From Alistipes sp. (lineage in GTDB: Bacteria; Bacteroidota; Bacteroidia; Bacteroidales; Rikenellaceae): a stretch of DNA of 12,511 bases. The DNA lies in assembly GCA_009774895.1 (NCBI GenBank), contig VSOO01000024.1, positions 1 to 12,511 on the forward strand. The letters are read 5' to 3'. The notes below the pieces were generated by a model. The model was given only the letters and a program-made list of their open reading frames with translations, made no database searches and was not told the origin of the DNA. The translations under genes and the position numbers were made by a program. Positions 1-7,278 of the stretch are shown piece after piece. Positions within the stretch are counted from its first letter, which is position 1. Each line of letters starts with the position of its first letter.

Positions 1-426
1 GGCATAGACGCTGCCGTTCGCCACGAAGTAGCGCAGGACGATGCCCTGCGCCGCCAGGCGCCCGGCCGTGTCTGCCGAGAACTCGCCCCACGGACGCAGC
101 TCGTCGGCCGTCTTCTGCAACCGGGCGATCTCGGCCTGGAGCGCCGCGGCCGACAGCCGCGCCGCATCGTAGTGCGCATAGGCCTCGGCACCCGAAGCGA
201 AGGGCACGGCTCCGGCATCGAAGTGCTCCCCCGCGGCGAACGCCCGCAGGTGCTCCTCCGCGCGGGCATGGCCCTCGATGTCGAGCAGCAGCTGGCGGTC
301 CTCCTCGGAAGGTTCCCAGCCCGTGACGGTGATGTCCACCAGGCCCAGACCGCGCAGCCGCTCGATTAAGTCCCCGCTCTGCGCCGCAAAGAGCACAAAG
401 TCGTATTTCGACATTTTCGCTATCAT
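1..426 (-). CDS. ntpI: V-type ATP synthase subunit I, N-terminal part (cut by window edge)
   Basis: This is the N-terminal 142 residues of the membrane stator subunit I (subunit a family), which in the whole protein carries the half channels for ion flow beside the K ring. Only the cytoplasmic part is visible. It opens with MIAKMSKYDFVLF, followed by an alpha/beta segment (about 7-40) and helices rich in Glu, Ala and Arg (about 85-112) that look like the start of the long coiled coil. No membrane segment is reached. I chose the ATG at 424-426 because its ATGA overlaps the stop of subunit D by 4 bp, a usual coupled arrangement. A second in-frame ATG at 412-414 is possible. The gene continues left of the window, where subunit K is expected from related operons. 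Identity rests on gene order plus resemblance of the N-terminus to Bacteroidetes subunit I as I remember it. Confidence 0.85.
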   Translation of the reverse strand, partial: MIAKMSKYDFVLFAAQSGDLIERLRGLGLVDITVTGWEPSEEDRQLLLDIEGHARAEEHLRAFAAGEHFDAGAVPFASGAEAYAHYDAARLSAAALQAEIARLQKTADELRPWGEFSADTAGRLAAQGIVLRYFVANGSVYA

Positions 427-1031
427 AACATCGCGCCCTCCCCGGCTTGCTGTTGTTTGGTTTTCACGATCTTCTGGGCCGATTTCGAAAGGTTCTCCTC
501 GTCCTCCATGAATCGTTTGATCTTGCGTATGGCGTCCTCGTAGCCGGGTATCTGCACCTTTTCGTACAAGTTCACCTTCTGAGTGGTTTTGCGGCGGGCA
601 TAGTCCAGGAGCTCCATCTTGCGTTCGTAGACCTCGTATTCGATGCCCAGCTGCGCCATGCGCCGCAGGATGTCGATGCCGTCGGCATACCATGCCGGAG
701 ACGAAAACAGATCGTAGGGTTTCTGCTCGAAGATCACCTCCCGCAGCACGGGCGTGCGCACGCCCGCGATCTTCTGCACCGCAAGGTCGATGTCGGCCAC
801 GCGCAGCAGGTCGCCGTCGAACTCGCCCCACAGCGCCGTCATGTAGTCGTAGTCGGCCTTCAGTCGGTCGAGACGCTCGCGGCAGTCGGCGGCGGAGTCC
901 TTAGCCTTCTTCACCTCGGAACGGAGCGCCGACTCCTTACTTTTGATCGTAGGGAGCGCTTTCTGGCGCATCTTGAGCTGTTTGCCCAGCTCGCCGAGCG
1001 AAGTCTTGTTGTATTGGAATTTGATCGCCAT
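423..1031 (-). CDS. ntpD: V-type ATP synthase subunit D (central rotor stalk)
   Basis: The 202-residue protein is the central shaft of the V1 part, coupling rotation of the A3B3 head to the membrane ring. It has the expected build: a long N-terminal helix (about 10-65, starting near NKTSLGELGKQLKMRQKALP), a shorter central region (about 70-130), and a long C-terminal helix rich in Lys, Arg and Glu (about 130-190), which form the antiparallel coiled coil inside the head. Length is normal for the family. It starts 6 bp after subunit B and ends overlapping subunit I by 4 bp, so it is co-transcribed and probably translationally coupled. The C-terminal tail rich in Gln and Lys is low complexity and not informative. 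No separate subunit F gene, its usual partner, is visible in the window. Confidence 0.93.
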   Translation of the reverse strand: MAIKFQYNKTSLGELGKQLKMRQKALPTIKSKESALRSEVKKAKDSAADCRERLDRLKADYDYMTALWGEFDGDLLRVADIDLAVQKIAGVRTPVLREVIFEQKPYDLFSSPAWYADGIDILRRMAQLGIEYEVYERKMELLDYARRKTTQKVNLYEKVQIPGYEDAIRKIKRFMEDEENLSKSAQKIVKTKQQQAGEGAML

Positions 1032-1037
1032 GGCGCA

Positions 1038-2357
1038 TCAGGATTTCCAGTATTTCGCGATCAGCTCGGCCTTGACGGCCACCTCCTCCTTCGTGAAGTA
1101 CTCCGCGAAGAGCCTCCACGCCGTGTCGAGCATCTCCGTGATGTCGATATTGACGTCGATGGCCAGCAGACGCTCCGAGTAGTCGTGGGCGAAGCGCAGC
1201 GCGCGTTCGTCATAGTCCGAGAGGTCGAAGCCGTTTTCGAGCTTCGTCTTCGCATTGGCCGCATCGGCGTAGAGACGCACGCAGGCGTTCATCACCTGGG
1301 GATGGTCCTCGCGGGTCTTCTTGCCGATCACCAGCTGCTTCAGACGCGACAGCGAGCGGAACGGATCGACGATGACCTTGCCCGTGTCGGAGTCGTTGCG
1401 CAGGAAGAGCTGGCCCTCGGTGATGTAACCCGTGTTGTCGGGGATGGCATGCGTGATGTCGCCGCCCGAAAGGGTCGTTACGGCAATGATGGTGATCGAA
1501 CCGCCGTTGGGCAGCTGCACGGCCTTCTCGTAGATCTTCGCCAGGTCCGAATAGAGCGAACCGGGCATCGAGTCCTTCGAGGGGATCTGGTCCATGCGGT
1601 TCGAGACGATGGCCAGGGCGTCGGCGTAGAGGGTCATGTCGGTGAGCAGCACCAGGACCTTCTCGCCCTTGTCCACGGCGAAGTACTCGGCGGCCGTGAG
1701 GGCCATGTCGGGCACGAGCAGACGCTCGACGGGCGGATTCTCGGTCGTATTGACGAACGACACGATGCGGTCGAGGGCTCCGGCGTTCTCGAACACCTGC
1801 TTGAAATAGAGGAAGTCGTCGTTCGTGAGGCCCATGCCGCCCAGGATGATCTTGTCGGCCTTGGCGCGCAGCGCCACGTTGGCCATCACGGCGTTGTAGG
1901 GCTGGTCGGGGTCGGCGAAGAAAGGAATCTTCTGTCCGGTGACGATCGTATTGTTCAGGTCGATGCCCGCGATGCCCGTGGCGATGAGCTCCGAGGGCTG
2001 GCGGCGGCGGAACGGATTGACCGTGGGGCCGCCGATCTCGCGCGCCTCGCCGTCGAGCGCCTCGCCCCCTTCGAGGGGTTCGCCGTAGGCGTTGAAGAAG
2101 CGGCCCGCGAGGTTGTCCGACACGCGGAGCTTGGGCGGCTCGCCGTGGAACACCACCTCCGAGTCGGTGGCGATGCCCTCGGTGCCGGCGAAGACCTGCA
2201 ACGTGACGTTCTCGCCCATGATCTTCACCACCTGGGCCAGCTTGCCGCCGACCGTGGCCAGCTCGTCGTTGCCCACGCCCGAGGCGCGGAGCGTGACGGT
2301 GGCCTTGGTGATGTTGTCGATTTTCGTATATATCTTCTGAAATGCACTTGTTGTCAT
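1038..2357 (-). CDS. ntpB: V-type ATP synthase subunit B
   Basis: The 439-residue non-catalytic nucleotide-binding subunit alternates with subunit A in the hexameric V1 head. It has an N-terminal beta-barrel (about 8-75). At the place of a P-loop it has GQKIPFFADPDQPYN (141-155), as is typical of B subunits, which lack the Walker A GxxxxGKT. Further marks are the PNGGSITIIAVTTLSGGDITHAIPDN stretch and the GYITEGQLFL segment in the nucleotide domain, followed by a helical C-terminal domain. Length fits the bacterial and archaeal B subunit (about 430-470). It lies 9 bp after subunit A and 6 bp before D. The start at 2357 gives MTTSAFQKIYTKI, which suits the family. No truncation or frameshift is seen. 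Confidence 0.96.
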   Translation of the reverse strand: MTTSAFQKIYTKIDNITKATVTLRASGVGNDELATVGGKLAQVVKIMGENVTLQVFAGTEGIATDSEVVFHGEPPKLRVSDNLAGRFFNAYGEPLEGGEALDGEAREIGGPTVNPFRRRQPSELIATGIAGIDLNNTIVTGQKIPFFADPDQPYNAVMANVALRAKADKIILGGMGLTNDDFLYFKQVFENAGALDRIVSFVNTTENPPVERLLVPDMALTAAEYFAVDKGEKVLVLLTDMTLYADALAIVSNRMDQIPSKDSMPGSLYSDLAKIYEKAVQLPNGGSITIIAVTTLSGGDITHAIPDNTGYITEGQLFLRNDSDTGKVIVDPFRSLSRLKQLVIGKKTREDHPQVMNACVRLYADAANAKTKLENGFDLSDYDERALRFAHDYSERLLAIDVNIDITEMLDTAWRLFAEYFTKEEVAVKAELIAKYWKS

Positions 2358-2366
2358 GACTCGCTC

Positions 2367-4124
2367 TTAATTGGAAAGTTGTTGGGTCAGGTAGGCGGCG
2401 ATCTGTCGTTCGTACCCCTCGAACTTCTCCGACCGCCACTCCGAGTAGTTCATCTGGCGGAAGAGGTTGATAAGACCCTTGAAGAACTGGGCGCAACGCT
2501 CGAAATCGGTGAATCCGAAGTCGCGGCGGCAGATGTCGATCACCATGCCGTACATCGTCTTCTGGCGCTCGATGGGGCAGTTGGCGTCGATGTCGTCGAA
2601 GGCGTCCTGCTGGAGAATCACGAAGTCGAGGAGCTCCGACTTCCAGAACCGCTCGTGGTACTCCACGGGCACGCCGTCGTCGCCGAGGATGTTGATCTGG
2701 TCGTTGGCCTCCTTGCCGCGCTGGATGATGGTCTTGCCCTCGTACACGAGGTCCGCCCAGTGCTTCTCGATGCGTTCGTCGAGGTATTCGCGGATTTCGG
2801 GATATTCGAGGTACTTCGAGTAGGATTCCAGCGGGTCGATGGCCGGATAGCGCTTCGAGTCGGCGCGGCCCTGCGACAGGGCGTAGAAGCAGCGCGCGGC
2901 CTTCTTCGTCGATTCGGTCACGGGCTCCTTGAGGTTGCCGCCCGCGGGCGACACCGTGCCGAGGAAGGTCACCGAGCCCGTGGCGCCGTTGTTGAGCTTC
3001 ACGAGGCCCGCACGCGAATAGAAGTTCGAGATGATCGCCGAGAGGTCCATCGGGAAGGCGTCCTGGCCCGGAAGCTCCTCCAGACGGTTCGACATCTCGC
3101 GCAGCGCCTGGGCCCAGCGCGACGTGGAGTCGGCCATCACGAGCACCTTCAGTCCCATCGCACGGTAGTACTCGCCGATGGTCATGCCCGTATAGACCGA
3201 CGCTTCGCGCGCCGCCACGGGCATGTTCGAGGTGTTGCAGATGATGATCGTGCGCTCCATGAGGTTGTGGCCCGTGCGGGGGTCGATCAGCTCGGGAAAC
3301 TCCTTGAAGATCTCGACCACCTCGTTGGCACGCTCGCCGCAGGCGACCATGATGATCACGTCGGCGTCGGCCTGCTTCGAAATGGCGTGCTGGAGCACCG
3401 TCTTGCCGGCGCCGAACGGTCCCGGGATGAAGCCCGTGCCGCCCTCGGCCATCGGGTTGAAGGTGTCGATGGCGCGCACGCCCGTCTCCATCACGCGCGA
3501 CGGACGCGGCTTCTCCGCATAGCAGCGCACGGCCTGCTTCACGGGCCACTTCTGCACCATCGTGATCTCGTGGTCGGCACCCGCCGCGTCCGTCACCACG
3601 GCGATCGTGTCGGTCGCCTTGTAGCGGCCCGCGGGAGCCACGCGCTTCACGGTGTAGTCGCCCGTCATCGTGAAGGGCACCATGATCTTGTGGTCCACCC
3701 ACTGCTCCTTGACCTGGCCGAGCCACGACGCGGCCGACACCCGGTCGCCGGCCGAAGCCAGGGGCTCGAAGTCCCATTCGGCGTCGAAGTCGATCGGATC
3801 GGTGATCGAACCGCGCGTGATGAAGAGGCCCTCCATCTTTTCGAGGTCGTTCTGCAAACCGTCGTAGTTGCGCGAGAGGATGCCCGGCGCGAGCGTCGCT
3901 TCGAGCATGTGGCCCTCGAACTCGACCCGGTCGCCGATCTTCAGTCCGCGGGTGCTGTCGAATACCTGCACGTAGGCGCTGTCTCCCACGACCTTGATGA
4001 CCTCGGCCATCATGCGGATACCGCCCGTGTGCACGTGACATATCTCGTTTTGGCCCACGGGTCCGTCGGCCTTCACGATCACGATATTCGAAATGATACC
4101 GTTTACGTGTCCAGTAGTTTTCAT
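2367..4124 (-). CDS. ntpA: V-type ATP synthase catalytic subunit A
   Basis: The 585-residue catalytic subunit binds and hydrolyses (or synthesises) ATP in the V1 head. Domains in order are an N-terminal beta-barrel (about 5-70), the non-homologous insert typical of A subunits (about 115-190), the nucleotide-binding domain, and a helical C-terminal domain. The Walker A motif GPFGAGKT is at 235-242, the catalytic glutamate lies in GER at 263-265, and the Walker B region with ADSTSRWAQALRE starts at 331. All key residues are present, so the enzyme should be active. Length is normal (about 580-600). It sits 10 bp after the DUF2764 gene and 9 bp before subunit B. Whether the enzyme moves protons or sodium cannot be told, because the K ring subunit is outside the window. 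Confidence 0.97.
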   Translation of the reverse strand: MKTTGHVNGIISNIVIVKADGPVGQNEICHVHTGGIRMMAEVIKVVGDSAYVQVFDSTRGLKIGDRVEFEGHMLEATLAPGILSRNYDGLQNDLEKMEGLFITRGSITDPIDFDAEWDFEPLASAGDRVSAASWLGQVKEQWVDHKIMVPFTMTGDYTVKRVAPAGRYKATDTIAVVTDAAGADHEITMVQKWPVKQAVRCYAEKPRPSRVMETGVRAIDTFNPMAEGGTGFIPGPFGAGKTVLQHAISKQADADVIIMVACGERANEVVEIFKEFPELIDPRTGHNLMERTIIICNTSNMPVAAREASVYTGMTIGEYYRAMGLKVLVMADSTSRWAQALREMSNRLEELPGQDAFPMDLSAIISNFYSRAGLVKLNNGATGSVTFLGTVSPAGGNLKEPVTESTKKAARCFYALSQGRADSKRYPAIDPLESYSKYLEYPEIREYLDERIEKHWADLVYEGKTIIQRGKEANDQINILGDDGVPVEYHERFWKSELLDFVILQQDAFDDIDANCPIERQKTMYGMVIDICRRDFGFTDFERCAQFFKGLINLFRQMNYSEWRSEKFEGYERQIAAYLTQQLSN

Positions 4125-4134
4125 TATTCGGATT

Positions 4135-4968
4135 CTATTGTTTGTTTATCAACTCTTTGCCGTCGAGCCCGTCGAGCAGGCGCGCGAACATTTCGCGCCC
4201 CGTGCGTTCGCTCAGGCGCGTCCAGCGCGCCACGATGTTCACGCGCACGAGGTACGACAGCACGGCATTAATATTGAAATAGTCGAACGAAGCCAGCTCC
4301 ACGGCCTCGTTCCAGCGGATCAGGTCGAGTTTGTGCTCCTTCTCCAGCAGGTTCGCCTCCTCGTTCACCGCGGCGATCACCGCATCGACACAGGGCAGTT
4401 CGCCCCTCAGTCCGAAGTCGGCGGCCGAGCTGCGGCGCAGCTGCGCGGCCACATCGCCGCCGCCCACCACCGCTTCGTCCGTCGCACGGCCCGCAGCGCG
4501 GGCGCCCACGGCGGCGGCGATGTTGCGCAGGTTGCGGTCGAAGAGCGACCATTCGCGCAGGAAGCGGCTCGACGACCGGGCGCACTCGGCATAGTAGGCC
4601 TCGAAGAGCGCCGCCTCGAAGCGGACGTTCATGTCGCGCTCCCCGGCCTCCTCGCCCTCGGGATCGCCGTAGGCGCGCACCACGTCGGCCACACGGCGCG
4701 GCAGACGCACGGGATGCCGCAGCTCCTCCTCCAGTTCGTCGGGCGCGAGGTTGCCCAGCGGGTTGCGGGGCTTGCGGCCCGCGCGCAGCGCCGCGAGGTT
4801 CTCGCAGTCGTAGTAGCCGTAGAGCAGGCGCACCTCGCGGGCGTCGGAGTCCGACACCTCGTCGAGGATCGCACCGACGATGGCCCGGGCGTCGAAACCC
4901 TTGGTGTCGGCGTCGAGCGCGTACTCCTTCAGTCCGGCGACCAGCGCATAGTAGTTGCGTCCGGACAT
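4135..4968 (-). CDS. DUF2764 family protein, probable V-ATPase subunit C-like component
   Basis: The 277-residue protein is soluble, mostly helical, and has no signal peptide or membrane segment. The N-terminus NYYALVAGLKEY and the C-terminal part (about 210-272, with FDYFNINAVLSYLVRVNIVARW) are the features by which I recognise DUF2764. This protein sits between subunits E and A in V-ATPase operons of Bacteroidetes and some other bacteria. The C-terminal stretch resembles the end of V-ATPase subunit C/AC39, and the slot between E and A is where archaeal operons carry C. I therefore infer that it joins the V1 rotor to the membrane ring, but no catalytic motif or direct evidence is visible here. 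It follows subunit E by 3 bp and precedes subunit A by 10 bp, so it is part of the operon. Confidence 0.82.
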   Translation of the reverse strand: MSGRNYYALVAGLKEYALDADTKGFDARAIVGAILDEVSDSDAREVRLLYGYYDCENLAALRAGRKPRNPLGNLAPDELEEELRHPVRLPRRVADVVRAYGDPEGEEAGERDMNVRFEAALFEAYYAECARSSSRFLREWSLFDRNLRNIAAAVGARAAGRATDEAVVGGGDVAAQLRRSSAADFGLRGELPCVDAVIAAVNEEANLLEKEHKLDLIRWNEAVELASFDYFNINAVLSYLVRVNIVARWTRLSERTGREMFARLLDGLDGKELINKQ

Positions 4969-4971
4969 GGC

Positions 4972-5586
4972 TCAGGCCTCGAAAAGCATTCGGAAAACCT
5001 TCTCGCGCAGGTATTCGCGCAGCAGGGCGTCGAAATCCGCGTCGGAGAACGAAACGTAGTAGCCGCCGTCCCTGGCGCCCACGCGGAAGCCGCCGCTCAC
5101 GCGGTCGGAGTAGCCCACCTCGATGCCCGCGGCGAGCAGCTCGCCCGCGGCGTCGGCGAACGCACGGTCGAACCGTTCGCGCTCGGCCTCGGGCAGCAAC
5201 GCCTGCAACTCGACTTTCGACGCATCGGCACCGTTCCAGTTGCGGGCCGCAACCAGCAGCATCTCCTTGATGAAGGCGGGGTCCATCGCGGCGGACTTCA
5301 CGCCCTCCGACGTGGTGCGGGCGACGATCATCGAGGCGATCTGCTGCTTGATCTTCGCCACGGCCTGCTTGCCGGCCAGCGAAATCTCGGTCATGGTGTT
5401 CTTGCGAATGTCCTCGGCCTGCGCTTCGGCGCGCCGCACGATCTCCTCGGCACGCGCACGCGCCTCCGACTCGATGCGGCCGGCGGCGGTTTCGGCCTCC
5501 GACACCAGACGTTCCGCCTCGGCCCGGCCCTTCTCCAGACCCTCGTCGTAGAGCTTGCGGGTCAATTGTTGCAGTTTGTTTTCCAT
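4972..5586 (-). CDS. ntpE: V-type ATP synthase subunit E (peripheral stalk)
   Basis: First gene of the ATPase operon; 204 residues. Subunit E forms the peripheral stalk that holds the head against the membrane stator. Residues about 12-85 form a charged Ala/Glu/Arg helix, and residues about 100-204 form the globular alpha/beta head, ending in IEVGYSDRVSGGFRVG and a helical tail rich in Leu, Arg and Glu. I start it at the ATG at 5584-5586 (MENKLQQLTRKLYDEG). The reading frame stays open further upstream to a TTG at 5649, but that extension would run through the -7 promoter box at 5628-5635 and adds an unlikely N-terminus. The sequence before the ATG is A-rich with no clear Shine-Dalgarno, as is common in Bacteroidetes. 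No subunit G partner gene is visible nearby. Confidence 0.93.
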   Translation of the reverse strand: MENKLQQLTRKLYDEGLEKGRAEAERLVSEAETAAGRIESEARARAEEIVRRAEAQAEDIRKNTMTEISLAGKQAVAKIKQQIASMIVARTTSEGVKSAAMDPAFIKEMLLVAARNWNGADASKVELQALLPEAERERFDRAFADAAGELLAAGIEVGYSDRVSGGFRVGARDGGYYVSFSDADFDALLREYLREKVFRMLFEA

Positions 5587-5616
5587 AACAATATCTTTGT
5601 TGGTATTCGTTTCTTT

Positions 5617-5631
5617 TTTGAAGCCTTCAAA
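5617..5631. promoter_or_regulatory. 15-bp palindrome over the V-ATPase promoter, candidate operator
   Basis: The sequence TTTGAAGCCTTCAAA is a perfect inverted repeat: 7-bp arms around one central base. It overlaps the TTTG end of the minus-strand -7 box and covers the expected transcription start (about 5621-5624). This is the usual place for a repressor site, but AT-rich palindromes of this size can occur by chance and no regulator is encoded here. Confidence 0.4.
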
Positions 5632-5650
5632 TATACGAAAGTTTCCCAAA
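5628..5650 (-). promoter_or_regulatory. Bacteroidetes-type promoter of the V-ATPase operon
   Basis: Read on the minus strand, 5635-5628 is TATATTTG, a perfect match to the -7 consensus TAnnTTTG. A TTTG lies at 5650-5647, but only 11 bp upstream, short of the usual 19-21 bp, so the -33 element is weak or absent. The predicted start, about 5-7 bp downstream of the box, would give an A-rich leader of about 36 nt before subunit E. Confidence 0.65.
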
Positions 5651-5702
5651 TAACCGCCTCCGTCGTCCGACTTTTTTCACACTTCCCGACCGAAAACGGG
5701 GA

Positions 5703-5753
5703 CAAAAAAAAGCCGGAGACCGAAGCGCGCTCCCGCCGCTCCGCTCTCCGGCT
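5703..5753 (-). terminator. Intrinsic terminator of the DUF4301 gene
   Basis: On the minus strand a perfect 9-bp stem (AGCCGGAGA paired with TCTCCGGCT, plus-strand arms 5711-5719 and 5745-5753) encloses a 25-nt GC-rich loop. It is followed directly by a run of eight T (plus-strand A run 5704-5711, whose last base also begins the stem). It starts 18 bp after the DUF4301 stop and separates that gene from the V-ATPase promoter. It has no T run on the plus strand, so it works in one direction. Confidence 0.9.
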
Positions 5754-5770
5754 GCACGCGCCGAGGCGCA

Positions 5771-7204
5771 CTACCGGTGTTCGGGGCGCAGCAGGTCGAG
5801 CACCGTCTTCACGGGCGAGAAAGTCGTGACGGGCACATCGACGAAGACCGTAATCCACCGCGCCATGGCGCCGTTCCACAGTCCGGGCAGCTCCTGCGCA
5901 CGCAAGGGGCGCCCCTCGCTCGATTTCGACGAGATGAATCCCGTGGCCGGATCGACGAACTCCTTCAGGTCGTACTTGCCGCCTCCCGCACGACGCACGC
6001 AGCACACCAGGTCCACCGGATTGAAGTGCGTGGCGCTCTGCATGAGGTGGCGGTCCGCAGGCGCGATCTGGCTCGACTCGGCGATCTGCAACGACTCGGT
6101 GCCGTCGTCGTTCGCCACCCAGAACGGCCCGCCGCCCGGCTCGCCCTCGTTGCGCACCATGCCGCACACGCGCATCGGACGGTCGAGCACGCGGCGCAGC
6201 AGCGCGGCATCGTACCCGGCGGGCAGCTTCACGCACAGCTCGCGCTCGACGAACGCCGCGGCGGCCTCCGTGTCGGCATCGCCCGCGTCGAGCCGCGCGA
6301 TCCACTCGTCCGCCCGCGCCCGCAGATCGAGCAACAATCCCGCCAGGGCCTTTTTATAAAGGACCGTATCGCCGCGCCGGGCGTCGGTGGTCACGTTGTC
6401 GATGTTCTTGACGAAGATCACGTCGGCGTCGATCCGGTCGAGGTTGCCGATCAGCGCCCCGTGGCCCGCGGGACGGAAGAGCAGCTCGCCGCGCCCCGTG
6501 CGGAAAGGCCGGTTGTCGGGATCGACGGCGATCGTGTCGGTCGAGGGCTCCTGCACGGAGAACCCGATGTCGTAGCGCACGCCGTAGCGGCGGCCGTACT
6601 CGGGCGCCTTCGCGTCGAGCAGCGCGCGGAAGCCCTCCATGTGTTCGGGCGAGACGGTGAAGTGGATGCGGGCCGTGCCATCCCCGGCGGCGTACTGCGC
6701 CCCCTCCGCCAGGTGCTCCTCCACGGCCTTGCGCGCCCCCTCGGGATAGGCGTGGAAGGTCACCAGCCCTTTGGGCTGCGAGCCGTAGCCGAGCCCCTCG
6801 TTCACGATGGCGTCCACCGTGCGGCGCGCATCGGCATCGGGCGGCAGCAGCGCCTCCAGCTCGGGCCAGAAGGCGAAATCGCGGATGCGGGCGAGCAGCG
6901 TGTCGATCGCCCCGCCGCGCTCGCCGTCGCCCAGAAAGGCGTAGAGGTCGCGGAACATGCGCGTGGCGGCGCCCGACGCCGGCACGAACTTCACGGCGCG
7001 CAGGCCGGGTGCCGCGGCGTCGTAACGCTCCGCGGCGGCCCGCACCTGCCCGGGCGCGAGCACGCGGATGCCGTCGCCGGGCGACGCGGCGCGGGAGACC
7101 TTCAGCGCGGGGAATCCGCGGCGGAAATTTTCCAGCTGGCGGGCGACGGCCTCCGGCGTGAGGCCGTGGCGTGCGATCTGCTTCGAATCGTTCTCGGTAA
7201 ACAT
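5771..7204 (-). CDS. DUF4301 family protein, putative nucleotidyltransferase-like
   Basis: The 477-residue cytosolic protein has no signal peptide or membrane segment. I recognise it as DUF4301, a family mostly of Bacteroidetes without a proven function that I know of. Visible motifs are VPASGAATRMF (74-84), QPKGLVTFH (143-151), RPAGHGALIGNL (244-255), FVKNIDN (264-270) and a conserved-looking GMVRNEGEPGGGPFWV (348-363). The first four resemble, in order and spacing, the glycine loop, KPKG, PGGHG and NxDN motifs of UDP-sugar and UDP-GlcNAc pyrophosphorylases, so a GT-A-like nucleotidyltransferase fold is a reasonable inference. The substrate is unknown. It is a single-gene unit: its own -7 box lies at 7245-7252 and a strong terminator follows it. 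It is transcribed divergently from murB. The ATG at 7204 fits a leader of about 35 nt. Confidence 0.8.
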   Translation of the reverse strand: MFTENDSKQIARHGLTPEAVARQLENFRRGFPALKVSRAASPGDGIRVLAPGQVRAAAERYDAAAPGLRAVKFVPASGAATRMFRDLYAFLGDGERGGAIDTLLARIRDFAFWPELEALLPPDADARRTVDAIVNEGLGYGSQPKGLVTFHAYPEGARKAVEEHLAEGAQYAAGDGTARIHFTVSPEHMEGFRALLDAKAPEYGRRYGVRYDIGFSVQEPSTDTIAVDPDNRPFRTGRGELLFRPAGHGALIGNLDRIDADVIFVKNIDNVTTDARRGDTVLYKKALAGLLLDLRARADEWIARLDAGDADTEAAAAFVERELCVKLPAGYDAALLRRVLDRPMRVCGMVRNEGEPGGGPFWVANDDGTESLQIAESSQIAPADRHLMQSATHFNPVDLVCCVRRAGGGKYDLKEFVDPATGFISSKSSEGRPLRAQELPGLWNGAMARWITVFVDVPVTTFSPVKTVLDLLRPEHR

Positions 7205-7244
7205 AGGCTATAAGGGTTTGTTTCGGTCGGTTTGCAACGATCCT

Positions 7245-7278
7245 CAAATTTAATGAAAATAATTCGTAACTTTGCAAT
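7245..7278 (-). promoter_or_regulatory. Promoter of the DUF4301 gene
   Basis: On the minus strand, 7252-7245 reads TAAATTTG, a perfect TAnnTTTG -7 box. A TTG (ATTG, 7278-7275) lies 22 bp upstream, near the spacing of a -33 element. The predicted start near 7240 leaves a leader of about 35 nt. The region upstream of the box overlaps the murB promoter and murB start. Confidence 0.65.
7267..7278 (+). promoter_or_regulatory. Promoter of the murB-tilS-holA operon
   Basis: TAACTTTG at 7267-7274 matches the TAnnTTTG -7 consensus perfectly. It ends only 4 bp before the murB ATG at 7279, so the expected start of transcription falls on or next to the start codon and the mRNA would be nearly leaderless. 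No good -33 TTTG lies at 19-21 bp upstream; that position is AT-rich and coincides with the opposing -7 box. Confidence 0.65.

Noticed and set aside
1210..4041. A 943-codon minus-strand frame overlapping subunits A and B in another frame.
   Set aside because: Its product is an Arg/Gly/His/Pro-rich frameshift shadow of the true subunits, whose motifs are intact in the correct frames.
447..4271. A 1274-codon open frame on the plus strand opposite subunits A, B and D.
   Set aside because: It is antisense to well-identified ATPase genes; high GC and third-position bias leave such frames open. Its protein is low complexity (rich in Val, His, Arg, Gly and Asp) with no recognisable domain.
5587..5649. 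N-terminal extension of subunit E from a TTG at 5649.
   Set aside because: It would cover the -7 box and the predicted start site, and MENKLQQLTRKLYDEG from 5586 fits the family start.
5777..7213. A plus-strand open frame nearly as long as the DUF4301 gene and opposite to it.
   Set aside because: It is an antisense shadow; only the minus strand gives family motifs, a proper -7 box and a terminator.
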